From the NCBI GenBank assembly GCA_016220145.1, contig JACRID010000053.1, positions 1 to 32,110 on the forward strand: DNA of 32,110 bases, written 5' to 3'. Shown one piece after another: positions 1 to 7,992 of the stretch (its first letter is position 1; every line of letters starts with the position of its first letter). Made by a program: the position numbers and the translations under genes. The notes beneath the pieces are model-generated. The model was not told where the DNA came from and ran no database searches. It saw only the letters and a program-made list of their open reading frames with translations. Source of the stretch: Candidatus Peregrinibacteria bacterium. Its GTDB lineage: Bacteria; Patescibacteriota; Gracilibacteria; UBA1369; UM-FILTER-53-11.

Positions 1-52
1 GTCTACGACGCTTTCCATCTTTCTTGCTGTTGTATCCGCATTTAGGACATTT
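1..52 (-). pseudogene. Possible N-terminal fragment of an IS1/ISXO2-like zinc-ribbon transposase, cut by the window edge and out of frame with the nearest ATG
   Basis: Minus-strand frame reads KCPKCGYNSKKDGKRRR, resembling the CPKCG...KNGKRR zinc ribbon of IS transposases. The nearest ATG (position 60) is in a different frame across an A5 run; an in-frame stop precedes the fragment. Confidence 0.3.
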
Positions 53-145
53 TTATTCATAAAATTAAAAAAAGATAAAAACACCCCTTACATTAAACGA
101 AAACAACCCTTTTCAGCCACACGAAAAGTTCCATTATCCCTTGAT

Positions 146-1510
146 TTATCCACTCAATGTCGCGTTTTTCAAAATCCGCACTTCCGGTATCGGTTTAATG
201 AAATTCTGCGCCAAAGAATATCTGTAAGCCCCCTGATTTGGCACCAAAATCACGTCGTTTTCGCGCACATCGGCCGCATAGCAATAAAGCCCCCAAAGGT
301 CGCGCGGCGTGCAAAGATATCCCATGATTTTAAACTCAATTTCTTTCAATGCCGGCTGCGTCAAATTTACCAAAGGAGTATAAAAATAATCGCCGCATTC
401 CCAGCCGGTTATATTCACACCGCCGTCGGCAATGGCAAATTTCTCACTCTTAACATCCATAACCCTGATAACTATGTGCATTGCCTTGCTGCAAATAATT
501 CGCCCAGGTTCGGTGTAATAATCGCAATCAATTATCGGCTTAAAATATTTTTTAAGGGCAGACGCAATTCCGCGCGCATAATCGCTTATCGGCATGGTTT
601 CAATGACATGGTATTTTTCGGCAAATTCCGTTTTTTTACCATAATACGAATCGGCCATTTGTATTATATTTCCGGCCGGCGAAATCCAAGGATAATGCGA
701 TGTCCAAGGATAATATGCATCCGAACGATTCGGAAAAAACCCGCCGCCAAAATCAATAAATTTAATTGAATTTCGCATTTCGGCGGTAAAATTTTTCTTC
801 AAATACGCTGCAACTTCTTTGATGACATTCTGGTAAGACGAAACTCCGCGGTTCCAACTCAAATGAAAATGAATTCCTTCCAATTTCACGTGCGGATATT
901 TTTCGGCCCCCTTCCAAAAATCCTTCAATTTTTCCAACGGAATTCCAAATTTATTCCATGTTCCATGAAATTTCGTATAAATCCTCACGCCGGCTTTTAT
1001 CGTTTTACCGCATTTAGTCGCGATTTTCTCAAGTTTTTCGATTTCCCCAAAAGAATCAATATTAATCGTTACAATTTTATTATTTTTGACGGCGGCCAAA
1101 AGTTCATCTTCGGTTTTCCCCGGTCCGTTGAAAATTATTCTTTCTGCGCCGCAATTGAGGGCGATTTCAAGTTCGCGTTTGCTGGACACATCAACCCCAA
1201 AACCATGCTTAACAACGGATTTAACGATATACGGATGGTCATCGGATTTCATCGCGTAAAAAATGCGAACCCCCTGAATAAATTTTTCAAATGGTGTTTT
1301 AAATTCATTTATGCTGTTTTCTAATTGTGCGTTATCAATCAGATAAAACGGCGTCGGATATTTTTTCGCAAGCCTCAAAATGCCGTCTCTTTTGGGAAGA
1401 AGTTCTTTTACTATATGCAGCAAATCGCCGCCGGGGTTCTTTTGCTTTGCATTCAAAATTCTCAAGACCCTTTTTTGCGCGCCTTTTAAGTCTTTAGCAA
1501 ACTTACTCAT
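146..1510 (-). CDS. Fold-type III PLP-dependent decarboxylase (LysA/ODC/BtrK-like)
   Basis: FYAMKSD (PLP lysine), FGGGFF glycine loop, EPGR phosphate-binding motif, GYLCTPRDLWG (active-site Cys/Asp motif) and GAYRYSLAQNF. Confidence 0.85.
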   Translation of the reverse strand: MSKFAKDLKGAQKRVLRILNAKQKNPGGDLLHIVKELLPKRDGILRLAKKYPTPFYLIDNAQLENSINEFKTPFEKFIQGVRIFYAMKSDDHPYIVKSVVKHGFGVDVSSKRELEIALNCGAERIIFNGPGKTEDELLAAVKNNKIVTINIDSFGEIEKLEKIATKCGKTIKAGVRIYTKFHGTWNKFGIPLEKLKDFWKGAEKYPHVKLEGIHFHLSWNRGVSSYQNVIKEVAAYLKKNFTAEMRNSIKFIDFGGGFFPNRSDAYYPWTSHYPWISPAGNIIQMADSYYGKKTEFAEKYHVIETMPISDYARGIASALKKYFKPIIDCDYYTEPGRIICSKAMHIVIRVMDVKSEKFAIADGGVNITGWECGDYFYTPLVNLTQPALKEIEFKIMGYLCTPRDLWGLYCYAADVRENDVILVPNQGAYRYSLAQNFIKPIPEVRILKNATLSG

Positions 1511-2891
1511 ATCGGCACCACTTAATTAAGCGTTCCGGATTTTGTCCCCAATCGCCTTCCCATTGCTCGGCTACGTATTGTCCCGGCGACATTTCTTTTA
1601 TGAAAACAAAATCTTTAATTGATCTCAAATAAATGGATTCGTCGTCCTTTCGGTCGTTCAACACTTTAAAGCTTTTTAAATTATCACCGGCATGGTTGAT
1701 AATCTCGCGGCAATATTCCAAAAGTTTTTTGCCGCGCACTTCGACTTCCATCCCCTTCTTTGCAATTTTTTCATAAACTTCTTCAAAATCCTCAAAACTC
1801 CAGGATTTTGTAAGTTCCTTCAGGATACGTTCACCATCTTTGTGGTAAACAAAAGCTTTAACTATCGCCTGAATGGACGAAACCAAATATGAAGGAACGC
1901 TATCGCAAATGCGCGCCTCAATATATTTTTTCAAGCGAACAAAGGTATATACAAACCCGGTATGAGCCACCCAATCTTCAAGAGTTGGCCTAAAATCTTC
2001 ATAGCCATTCTCAAAAAATTGTCTAAACGTAAGATTTTTGGGATTTATCCATTTGCCGTTCCTATAAATTAGCGCAAGCGGTATATCCATGCAAAAATCA
2101 ATCCATTTCTCAAAACCAAAATCGCTGTCAAAAAAAGACTTTCTTATGCCAAAACGAGATGCGTCGTTATGCGTCAGTACGTGCGTGCGATAACTGACAA
2201 AACCGGTCAGCTTCCCGTCATTCAACGGGGAATGGGCATACATGGCGCTCAAAAACGGCGAAAGTCGAAGGAGTATTTGAAATTTTTTGCGCGCGTCGGC
2301 TTCGGAAGAATAATCTATATTCGCTTGCACGGACGCTATTTTTTTCCAGTCTTCTTCCCATAATCCGCCGCGGCTTTTGCAGTATCTGTAAAGCGCTTTA
2401 TAGCGCGGGCATTTGAGGGGTTTTATTTCACTATTCTTGGCAAACGGCTGGACGCCGATACCAAGCCACAATGTGCCGTAAATTTTAGAAATCACGCTTT
2501 CTTCGTGTTGATGTATTTTAAGTTCACGGGCCAAATCGTGAATGGAAGGATGCGTTCGCCCCGAGAGTTCACTCATCGACTGGGCCGACTCAAGCGTCAA
2601 ATGGCTTCCACATCGTTCCAATGCCATCCAAAAATTGCCATCCTTCCTCACTATTCTCCACCCAAGTTCCTCTATCATTTTTTTTTGGATTTTTTTCAGT
2701 CCTTTTGGTCCAAAATAAGTGATTGGTTGATGTGTTTCTTGGTTTATTCCGTGTTTCTCGACTTCCATCCCGATTACAACATCTTTTGGCTTTTTACAGC
2801 CCTCTTTATAATAATTAACTATATCTTTTCTCGATAGCCACACATCATTATCTTGGCCTGAAGCCGGGTATTTGCCACTGCTTCCATTCAT
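1503..2891 (-). CDS. GCS2-family glutamate-cysteine ligase-like carboxylate-amine ligase
   Basis: IGMEVEKHG, RKDGNFWMALERCGSHLTLESAQSMSELSG, GTLWLGIGVQPFA and QANIDYSSEADARKKFQI resemble plant-type GshA/EgtA (GCS2). Overlaps the decarboxylase start by 8 nt. Confidence 0.8.
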   Translation of the reverse strand: MNGSSGKYPASGQDNDVWLSRKDIVNYYKEGCKKPKDVVIGMEVEKHGINQETHQPITYFGPKGLKKIQKKMIEELGWRIVRKDGNFWMALERCGSHLTLESAQSMSELSGRTHPSIHDLARELKIHQHEESVISKIYGTLWLGIGVQPFAKNSEIKPLKCPRYKALYRYCKSRGGLWEEDWKKIASVQANIDYSSEADARKKFQILLRLSPFLSAMYAHSPLNDGKLTGFVSYRTHVLTHNDASRFGIRKSFFDSDFGFEKWIDFCMDIPLALIYRNGKWINPKNLTFRQFFENGYEDFRPTLEDWVAHTGFVYTFVRLKKYIEARICDSVPSYLVSSIQAIVKAFVYHKDGERILKELTKSWSFEDFEEVYEKIAKKGMEVEVRGKKLLEYCREIINHAGDNLKSFKVLNDRKDDESIYLRSIKDFVFIKEMSPGQYVAEQWEGDWGQNPERLIKWCRYE

Positions 2892-3261
2892 AAATTAATT
2901 GTTGTTTTGCTGACGCAAAACATTATTTTCTTAACCTCGCCGCGGCTCGGTCTGGCAAGTAAAAAAAGCACCTTCTTAATAACGGGCTCCTTCAAAAACT
3001 AATCCGAAAAAATATTCGGAATAATTCATAAATTACTTTTGTTGCTTAATTTTAAATGTTATGTGGAAAATTTCAAGTCCAAAAACCGCTTCTGACACAT
3101 ATTGAGACCGACGTCAATGCGTTAGGATTTCATTGTTAAGAGTCGATGACAGCCGGTGTTTTTCTTATGTCAAAGCCAATCAAAATTATTCCCAAATACA
3201 TCTGTCATTTTACCAAAACAGAATGATCGCAATATAGCAACGTCATTTGATAGCGACTCGA

Positions 3262-3290
3262 TTGAAAACCACAATATATAGGGGTAAATT
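3262..3290 (+). promoter_or_regulatory. Putative nrdJ promoter: TTGAAA-17-TAAATT
   Basis: TTGAAA 3262-3267, 17-nt spacer, TAAATT 3285-3290. The spacer is NrdR-box-like site 1. Confidence 0.4.
3269..3284. promoter_or_regulatory. NrdR-box-like palindrome 1 (ccacaatatatagggg)
   Basis: Resembles the NrdR consensus acaCwATATaTwGtgt; paired with a second site 16 nt downstream, in front of a ribonucleotide reductase gene. Confidence 0.75.
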
Positions 3291-3300
3291 TAGCCTTCGG

Positions 3301-3316
3301 ACACTACATATTGTGT
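3301..3316. promoter_or_regulatory. NrdR-box-like palindrome 2 (acactacatattgtgt)
   Basis: Near-perfect match to the NrdR box; centre-to-centre distance from site 1 is 32 nt (about three helical turns). Confidence 0.8.
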
Positions 3317-3379
3317 TTTTGCCCCCGCGAAGCGGGGCCGAAACAAGGGATTCTTTCCATTTTTTAACTTTCCACAGCC

Positions 3380-6300
3380 ATGGCAAAACAAATTAACCGC
3401 ACCCAGCCGAAAACAGCCTCTAATATTTTCTCAAAGGCAAAAAAGGGTCTTTCCATTAAAAGGCGTTTTACAAAAAAGGGCCAGGATGCGCTTGAAAATA
3501 TTACTTACGAATTGCGCACTTCGCGCATAACGAATCCGGACGGATCCATTGTTTTTGAGATGAAAAATGTGGAAGTACCAGCAAGTTGGTCTCAAGTCGC
3601 AACCGACATTCTGGCGCAAAAATATTTGAGAAAAAAAGGGGTGTCGGATTCCAAAGGCGGCAAAAACGGCGCTGAATGGTCAATAAAACAAGTTGCGCAC
3701 AGACTGGCCGGAACGTGGAGGCATTGGGGCGAAAAATACGGTTATTTTGCAACCGGCGAAGATGCACAGGCTTTTGAAGACGAATTGAAATACATGATTG
3801 TGCAGCAAATGGCGGCGCCGAACAGCCCGCAGTGGTTTAACACGGGCTTGGCGTGGGCATATGGAATTACGGGCGAGGCGCAGGGACATTGCTATGTGGA
3901 TCCGGCGACGGGCAAATTAACGGAGTCAACGGATGCATATACTCATCCGCAACCGCACGCGTGCGGACGATGGGACACAAAAGTATATACGGAGGAAGGA
4001 GTTTTAAATCTTGGCAGTTTGGTTGAGCATAATCGAACAGGTTTAAAAATCTTCGATGGCGAAAATTGGGTTCGCATTCTGGCTGCAAAGGAGAATGGCA
4101 TTCGAAAGTTATATAAAATGACCTTAAGAAACGGCCAATATATAGAGTTTACGGATGACCATTTGATTTGGACCGCTGATGTGCGAAAAAAAGATGATGC
4201 CGTTTACAAATGGACTCCGCTTAAAGATTGCCTTGGGAAAAAAGTACAGCTGGTAAAAGTATCCGTGAAAAATTCGGTCCGCACGGATGTTCCGGTGGCT
4301 GAAGCGGCATTGGCCGGATTTCACATTGGAGATGGCTATTGCGGCACATATAAAGGCATTACGCATTTTGGGGTGGCAACAAATGATCCGGCTGAATTTT
4401 CCCACATTACCGACTTATTCAATGAAGTTTTAGGAGGTTATACATATACTAAAAAGCCGTCCATTGGTCCCGATTACAAAATCGTACGCGGAGATTTCAA
4501 TTACACCACTCTTTTTGCTGAACGGTACGGTTTGGGTATTGGCAGTGATGCCGTAAGGATTCATGATGCAATTTTTGAAGCGTGTCCGGAAGCCAAAAAG
4601 GCCTTTTTGAGAGGACTTTTTCAAGCTGATGGATGTGTGCGAATCCGTAGACGCAAAAATACAAAAAGTGGCGATGTTTGTTTAACAACCATTTCTGAAA
4701 ACCTGGCTCACGATGTTCAAAATTTACTTTTATCACTCGACATTTATTCGAGAATTTCAACCTGCCGTGACAAAAGACAGAATCATGCCATGCAATATCA
4801 TATTGAAGTGGCATACTCTTCGGAGCGTCAAAAATTTGAGAAAGAAATAGGTTTTATATCCAATTCAAAAAAGAAAAAACTCAGAGAATTAAATGAAACC
4901 GTGCCCGGCAAAGAAAAACCCGATGCAAGCGAAGAAACCGTGGTTTCAATAGAATACATGGGCGAGGAGGTGGTTTATGATATACAAACCGAAAGTGGGA
5001 AGTTCGCGGCAAACGGCGTCGTTGTCCATAATTGCTTTATCCAGTCCATAAAAGACGACCTTGTCAATGAAGGCGGAATTTTCGATTTGATGACGCGCGA
5101 GGCGAGATTATTCAAATATGGTTCGGGAACCGGCACGAATTTCTCTTCCATCCGCGGTAAAAATGAATGTTTGTCGGGCGGAGGAAAATCTTCCGGGCTT
5201 ATGAGCTTTTTGACGACAATCGATCGCGCAGCAGGAGCAATAAAATCCGGCGGAACAACCCGCCGCGCCGCGAAAATGGTCTGCCTCGACATCGATCACC
5301 CTGAAATCGAAGAGTTTGTAAATTGGAAGGTTATTGAGGAACAAAAGGTCGCGGCGCTGCATGCCGGCTCCTTCATCTGCAACGAACACCTGAAGAAAAT
5401 TCTGGCTTGTGCAAAAGAAAAAGGCATTGATCCGGCCACTAATCCTGAACTTAAAAAAATAATAAAGGCGGCGCACGATGCGTTCGTCCCTTTAAATTAC
5501 ATAAAGCGCGTGATAATGCTCGCCAAGCAGGGCGTCGACACCGACAATTTTGATTTTAGAACTTACGATACCGATTTCCGCTCGGAGGCTTATTTAACGG
5601 TCGCCGGCCAAAATTCCAACAATTCCATCCGCATAACGAATGAATTTCTGGAAACCTTGGAAAAAGGCGAAGACTGGACTCTTCGCAACAGAACCGACGG
5701 CAAATCGGCCGGCACTATAAAAGCCTCAAAACTCTGGAACGACATCATTTCTTCCGCTTGGTCATGCGCAGATCCGGGCATTCAGTATGATTCAACGATC
5801 AACGAATGGCACACCTGCAAAACCGACGGCAAAATAAATGCCAGCAACCCATGCAGCGAATATATGTTTTTGGATGACACGGCATGCAATTTGGCCAGTA
5901 TTAACTTAATAAAATTCTATAATAATGAGACTGCGCAATTTGACATTGAAAGTTTCAAACATGTAAGCCGGCTTTGGACGATCGTTTTGGAAATTTCCGT
6001 TTTAATGGCCCAATTTCCGGCACGCGAAATCGCCCAAAAATCCTACGACTATCGAACTTTGGGCTTGGGCTACGCAAATCTTGGCACCGTTTTAATGCAA
6101 ATGGGAATCCCTTATTCGGGCGAAGAGGCGTACTCGATTTGCGCCGCTTTGACTGCGATCATGTGCGGGGAATCTTATGCCACCTCCGCCGAAATGGCCG
6201 GCAAACTCGGCGCTTTCCCGCGCTACGAAGCAAACAAAAACCACATGCTTCGCGTTATTAGAAATCACGGACGCGCGGCTTACAACGCGCAAAAAAACGA

Positions 6301-7975
6301 ATATGAAGGCTTGACGGTAACTCCGCGCGGACTTTCGGACAAATATTGTCCTTCATATTTATTGGAATCCGCACGCGAATGCTGGGATCGCGCCTTTGAT
6401 TTGGGTAAAAAGTACGGCTATCGCAACGCGCAGGTCACGGTCATCGCCCCAACGGGCACTATCGGCCTTGTGATGGATTGCGACACGACTGGCATTGAAC
6501 CGGATTTCGCGCTTGTGAAGTTCAAAAAACTTGTCGGCGGCGGTTATTTCAAGATTGTAAATCGTTCAATGTGCGAGGCCCTGAAAGTTCTTAAATACAA
6601 TGACAAACAAATCGATGAAATTGAGAAATTCCTGAAGGGCCACGGAACGCTTGAGGGCTGCCCTCACATCAACGGGGAATCACTCAAAGAAAAGGGCTTC
6701 ACCGACAAAGAATTGTTGATTATTGAAACTCAACTGCCATCTGTTTTTGAACTTCGCTTTGCTTTCAACCGTTTTATCCTTGGAGACGCATTTTGCCGTG
6801 ACACGCTTGGATTCACGGACGAAATGCTGGCCAATCCGAAGCTCGACATTTTGGAGGTTCTTGGCTTCACTAAAGAACAAACAGAAGAGGCAAACGAATA
6901 CGTTTGCGGAACCATGACAATCGAAGGCGCTCCTCATCTAAAAGAGATTCACTACCCTATTTTTGACTGCGCAAATCGCTGCGGCAAAAATGGCAAAAGG
7001 TTTATTCCTTGGCTTGCGCATTTGCACATGATGAGCAGCGCGCAGCAATTCATCACCGGAGCCATCAGCAAGACCATAAATATGCCCGAAGAAGCCACCC
7101 TTGAAGACGTGGAAAAGGCCTATTTGTTGAGCTGGAAATATATGCTAAAGGCCGTTGCACTTTATAGAGACGGCAGCAAATTGAGCCAGCCGCTGAATAC
7201 TTCTTCCGGCGATCCGACTTACAGCGCTTTATTTAGTTTTGAAGAAGATCAACCAGAAGAGAAAATAAACGCCGCACAATTACAAATGGCAATGCAGGAA
7301 GAAGCCCGAAAACCGGTAAGAAGAAAATTGCCTAACGAGCGCCATTCCATCACCCACAAGTTCGTTGTGGCAAATCATGAGGGTTATCTGACAATCGGGC
7401 TTTATGAAGATGGTAATCCCGGCGAAATTTTCATAAAAATGAGCAAAGAAGGATCCACTCTTTCCGGCATTATGGACGCGTTCGCGCTTACCATTTCACT
7501 TTGCTTGCAATATGGGGTTCCGCTGGAAGTTTTGGTGGCAAAGTTTTCACATTCAAGGTTTGAACCGTCCGGCATGACGGGAAACAGAAACATTCCTCTT
7601 GTTAAATCCATTGTTGATTACATCGGCCGATATTTGGCGCTTAAATTCTTGCCGAAGGATATTGCGAAAAAATATCACAATGCGGAATTGATTGATCGCG
7701 CTTATGCGGAAGCCAATACTGTGCAGCTGCAAAGACTTCCGGCGGAGATTTCGGAACCGGCTTCTCCGGTTATTCAAAATCGCCGGCATTCCGGCTCACT
7801 GGGCGCAGGACCGGTTTTGAGAACCAAAGCTCAGCTTGAAAAAGCACAAACCAACATGGTTTTGGCGCTAAACAACGAAGATGCTCCAATGTGCGGCACT
7901 TGCGGGATCGTTATGATCCGCAACGGAGCGTGCTACAAGTGTTTGGAATGCGGCGAAACGAGTGGGTGTTCTTGA
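3380..7975 (+). CDS. nrdJ: Class II adenosylcobalamin-dependent ribonucleoside-diphosphate reductase with intein
   Basis: PNSPQWFNTGL, FKYGSGTGTNFSSIRG, NPCSEYMFLDDTACNLASINL, APTGTIGLVMDCDTTGIEPDFALVKFKKL, a TSCPD-like domain (HKFVVANHEGYLTIGLYEDG) and a C-terminal zinc-ribbon (CGTCG...CYKCLECGETSGC). Confidence 0.97.
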   Translation: MAKQINRTQPKTASNIFSKAKKGLSIKRRFTKKGQDALENITYELRTSRITNPDGSIVFEMKNVEVPASWSQVATDILAQKYLRKKGVSDSKGGKNGAEWSIKQVAHRLAGTWRHWGEKYGYFATGEDAQAFEDELKYMIVQQMAAPNSPQWFNTGLAWAYGITGEAQGHCYVDPATGKLTESTDAYTHPQPHACGRWDTKVYTEEGVLNLGSLVEHNRTGLKIFDGENWVRILAAKENGIRKLYKMTLRNGQYIEFTDDHLIWTADVRKKDDAVYKWTPLKDCLGKKVQLVKVSVKNSVRTDVPVAEAALAGFHIGDGYCGTYKGITHFGVATNDPAEFSHITDLFNEVLGGYTYTKKPSIGPDYKIVRGDFNYTTLFAERYGLGIGSDAVRIHDAIFEACPEAKKAFLRGLFQADGCVRIRRRKNTKSGDVCLTTISENLAHDVQNLLLSLDIYSRISTCRDKRQNHAMQYHIEVAYSSERQKFEKEIGFISNSKKKKLRELNETVPGKEKPDASEETVVSIEYMGEEVVYDIQTESGKFAANGVVVHNCFIQSIKDDLVNEGGIFDLMTREARLFKYGSGTGTNFSSIRGKNECLSGGGKSSGLMSFLTTIDRAAGAIKSGGTTRRAAKMVCLDIDHPEIEEFVNWKVIEEQKVAALHAGSFICNEHLKKILACAKEKGIDPATNPELKKIIKAAHDAFVPLNYIKRVIMLAKQGVDTDNFDFRTYDTDFRSEAYLTVAGQNSNNSIRITNEFLETLEKGEDWTLRNRTDGKSAGTIKASKLWNDIISSAWSCADPGIQYDSTINEWHTCKTDGKINASNPCSEYMFLDDTACNLASINLIKFYNNETAQFDIESFKHVSRLWTIVLEISVLMAQFPAREIAQKSYDYRTLGLGYANLGTVLMQMGIPYSGEEAYSICAALTAIMCGESYATSAEMAGKLGAFPRYEANKNHMLRVIRNHGRAAYNAQKNEYEGLTVTPRGLSDKYCPSYLLESARECWDRAFDLGKKYGYRNAQVTVIAPTGTIGLVMDCDTTGIEPDFALVKFKKLVGGGYFKIVNRSMCEALKVLKYNDKQIDEIEKFLKGHGTLEGCPHINGESLKEKGFTDKELLIIETQLPSVFELRFAFNRFILGDAFCRDTLGFTDEMLANPKLDILEVLGFTKEQTEEANEYVCGTMTIEGAPHLKEIHYPIFDCANRCGKNGKRFIPWLAHLHMMSSAQQFITGAISKTINMPEEATLEDVEKAYLLSWKYMLKAVALYRDGSKLSQPLNTSSGDPTYSALFSFEEDQPEEKINAAQLQMAMQEEARKPVRRKLPNERHSITHKFVVANHEGYLTIGLYEDGNPGEIFIKMSKEGSTLSGIMDAFALTISLCLQYGVPLEVLVAKFSHSRFEPSGMTGNRNIPLVKSIVDYIGRYLALKFLPKDIAKKYHNAELIDRAYAEANTVQLQRLPAEISEPASPVIQNRRHSGSLGAGPVLRTKAQLEKAQTNMVLALNNEDAPMCGTCGIVMIRNGACYKCLECGETSGCS
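3962..5032 (+). mobile_element. In-frame intein (357 aa) with a LAGLIDADG homing-endonuclease domain, inserted in nrdJ
   Basis: Starts with Cys (HA|CGRWDTKVYTEEGVLNL), has dodecapeptide-like blocks LAGFHIGDGYC and LRGLFQADGCV, and ends VVVHN|CFIQS. Removal restores ...QPHACFIQSIKDDLVNEGG.... Confidence 0.95.
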
Positions 7976-7984
7976 TGGTATAAT
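7976..7984 (+). promoter_or_regulatory. Extended -10 promoter TGGTATAAT directly after the nrdJ stop codon
   Basis: TGnTATAAT with consensus TATAAT at 7979-7984, 8 nt before the ATG at 7993. Confidence 0.6.
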
Positions 7985-7992
7985 CCAATCCC

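Noticed and set aside
2855-2885. GAAGCCGG...GCCACTG resembling pieces of a cobalamin riboswitch near a B12-dependent RNR
   Set aside because: The motifs lie within the start of the ligase coding region, too close together, and lack the remaining conserved B12 riboswitch elements; likely chance.
2904-2921. gttttgc-tgac-gcaaaac hairpin upstream of the ligase gene
   Set aside because: Short AT-rich stem with no T-run or clear position relative to a promoter; not enough to call a terminator or regulator.
3323-3337. ccccgc-gaa-gcgggg hairpin in the nrdJ leader
   Set aside because: A 6-bp GC stem without a T-run; may stabilise the leader but no function can be supported.
3431-7789. Many 60-122 aa ORFs in other frames across nrdJ
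   Set aside because: All overlap the strongly supported reductase/intein frame and show no family motifs.
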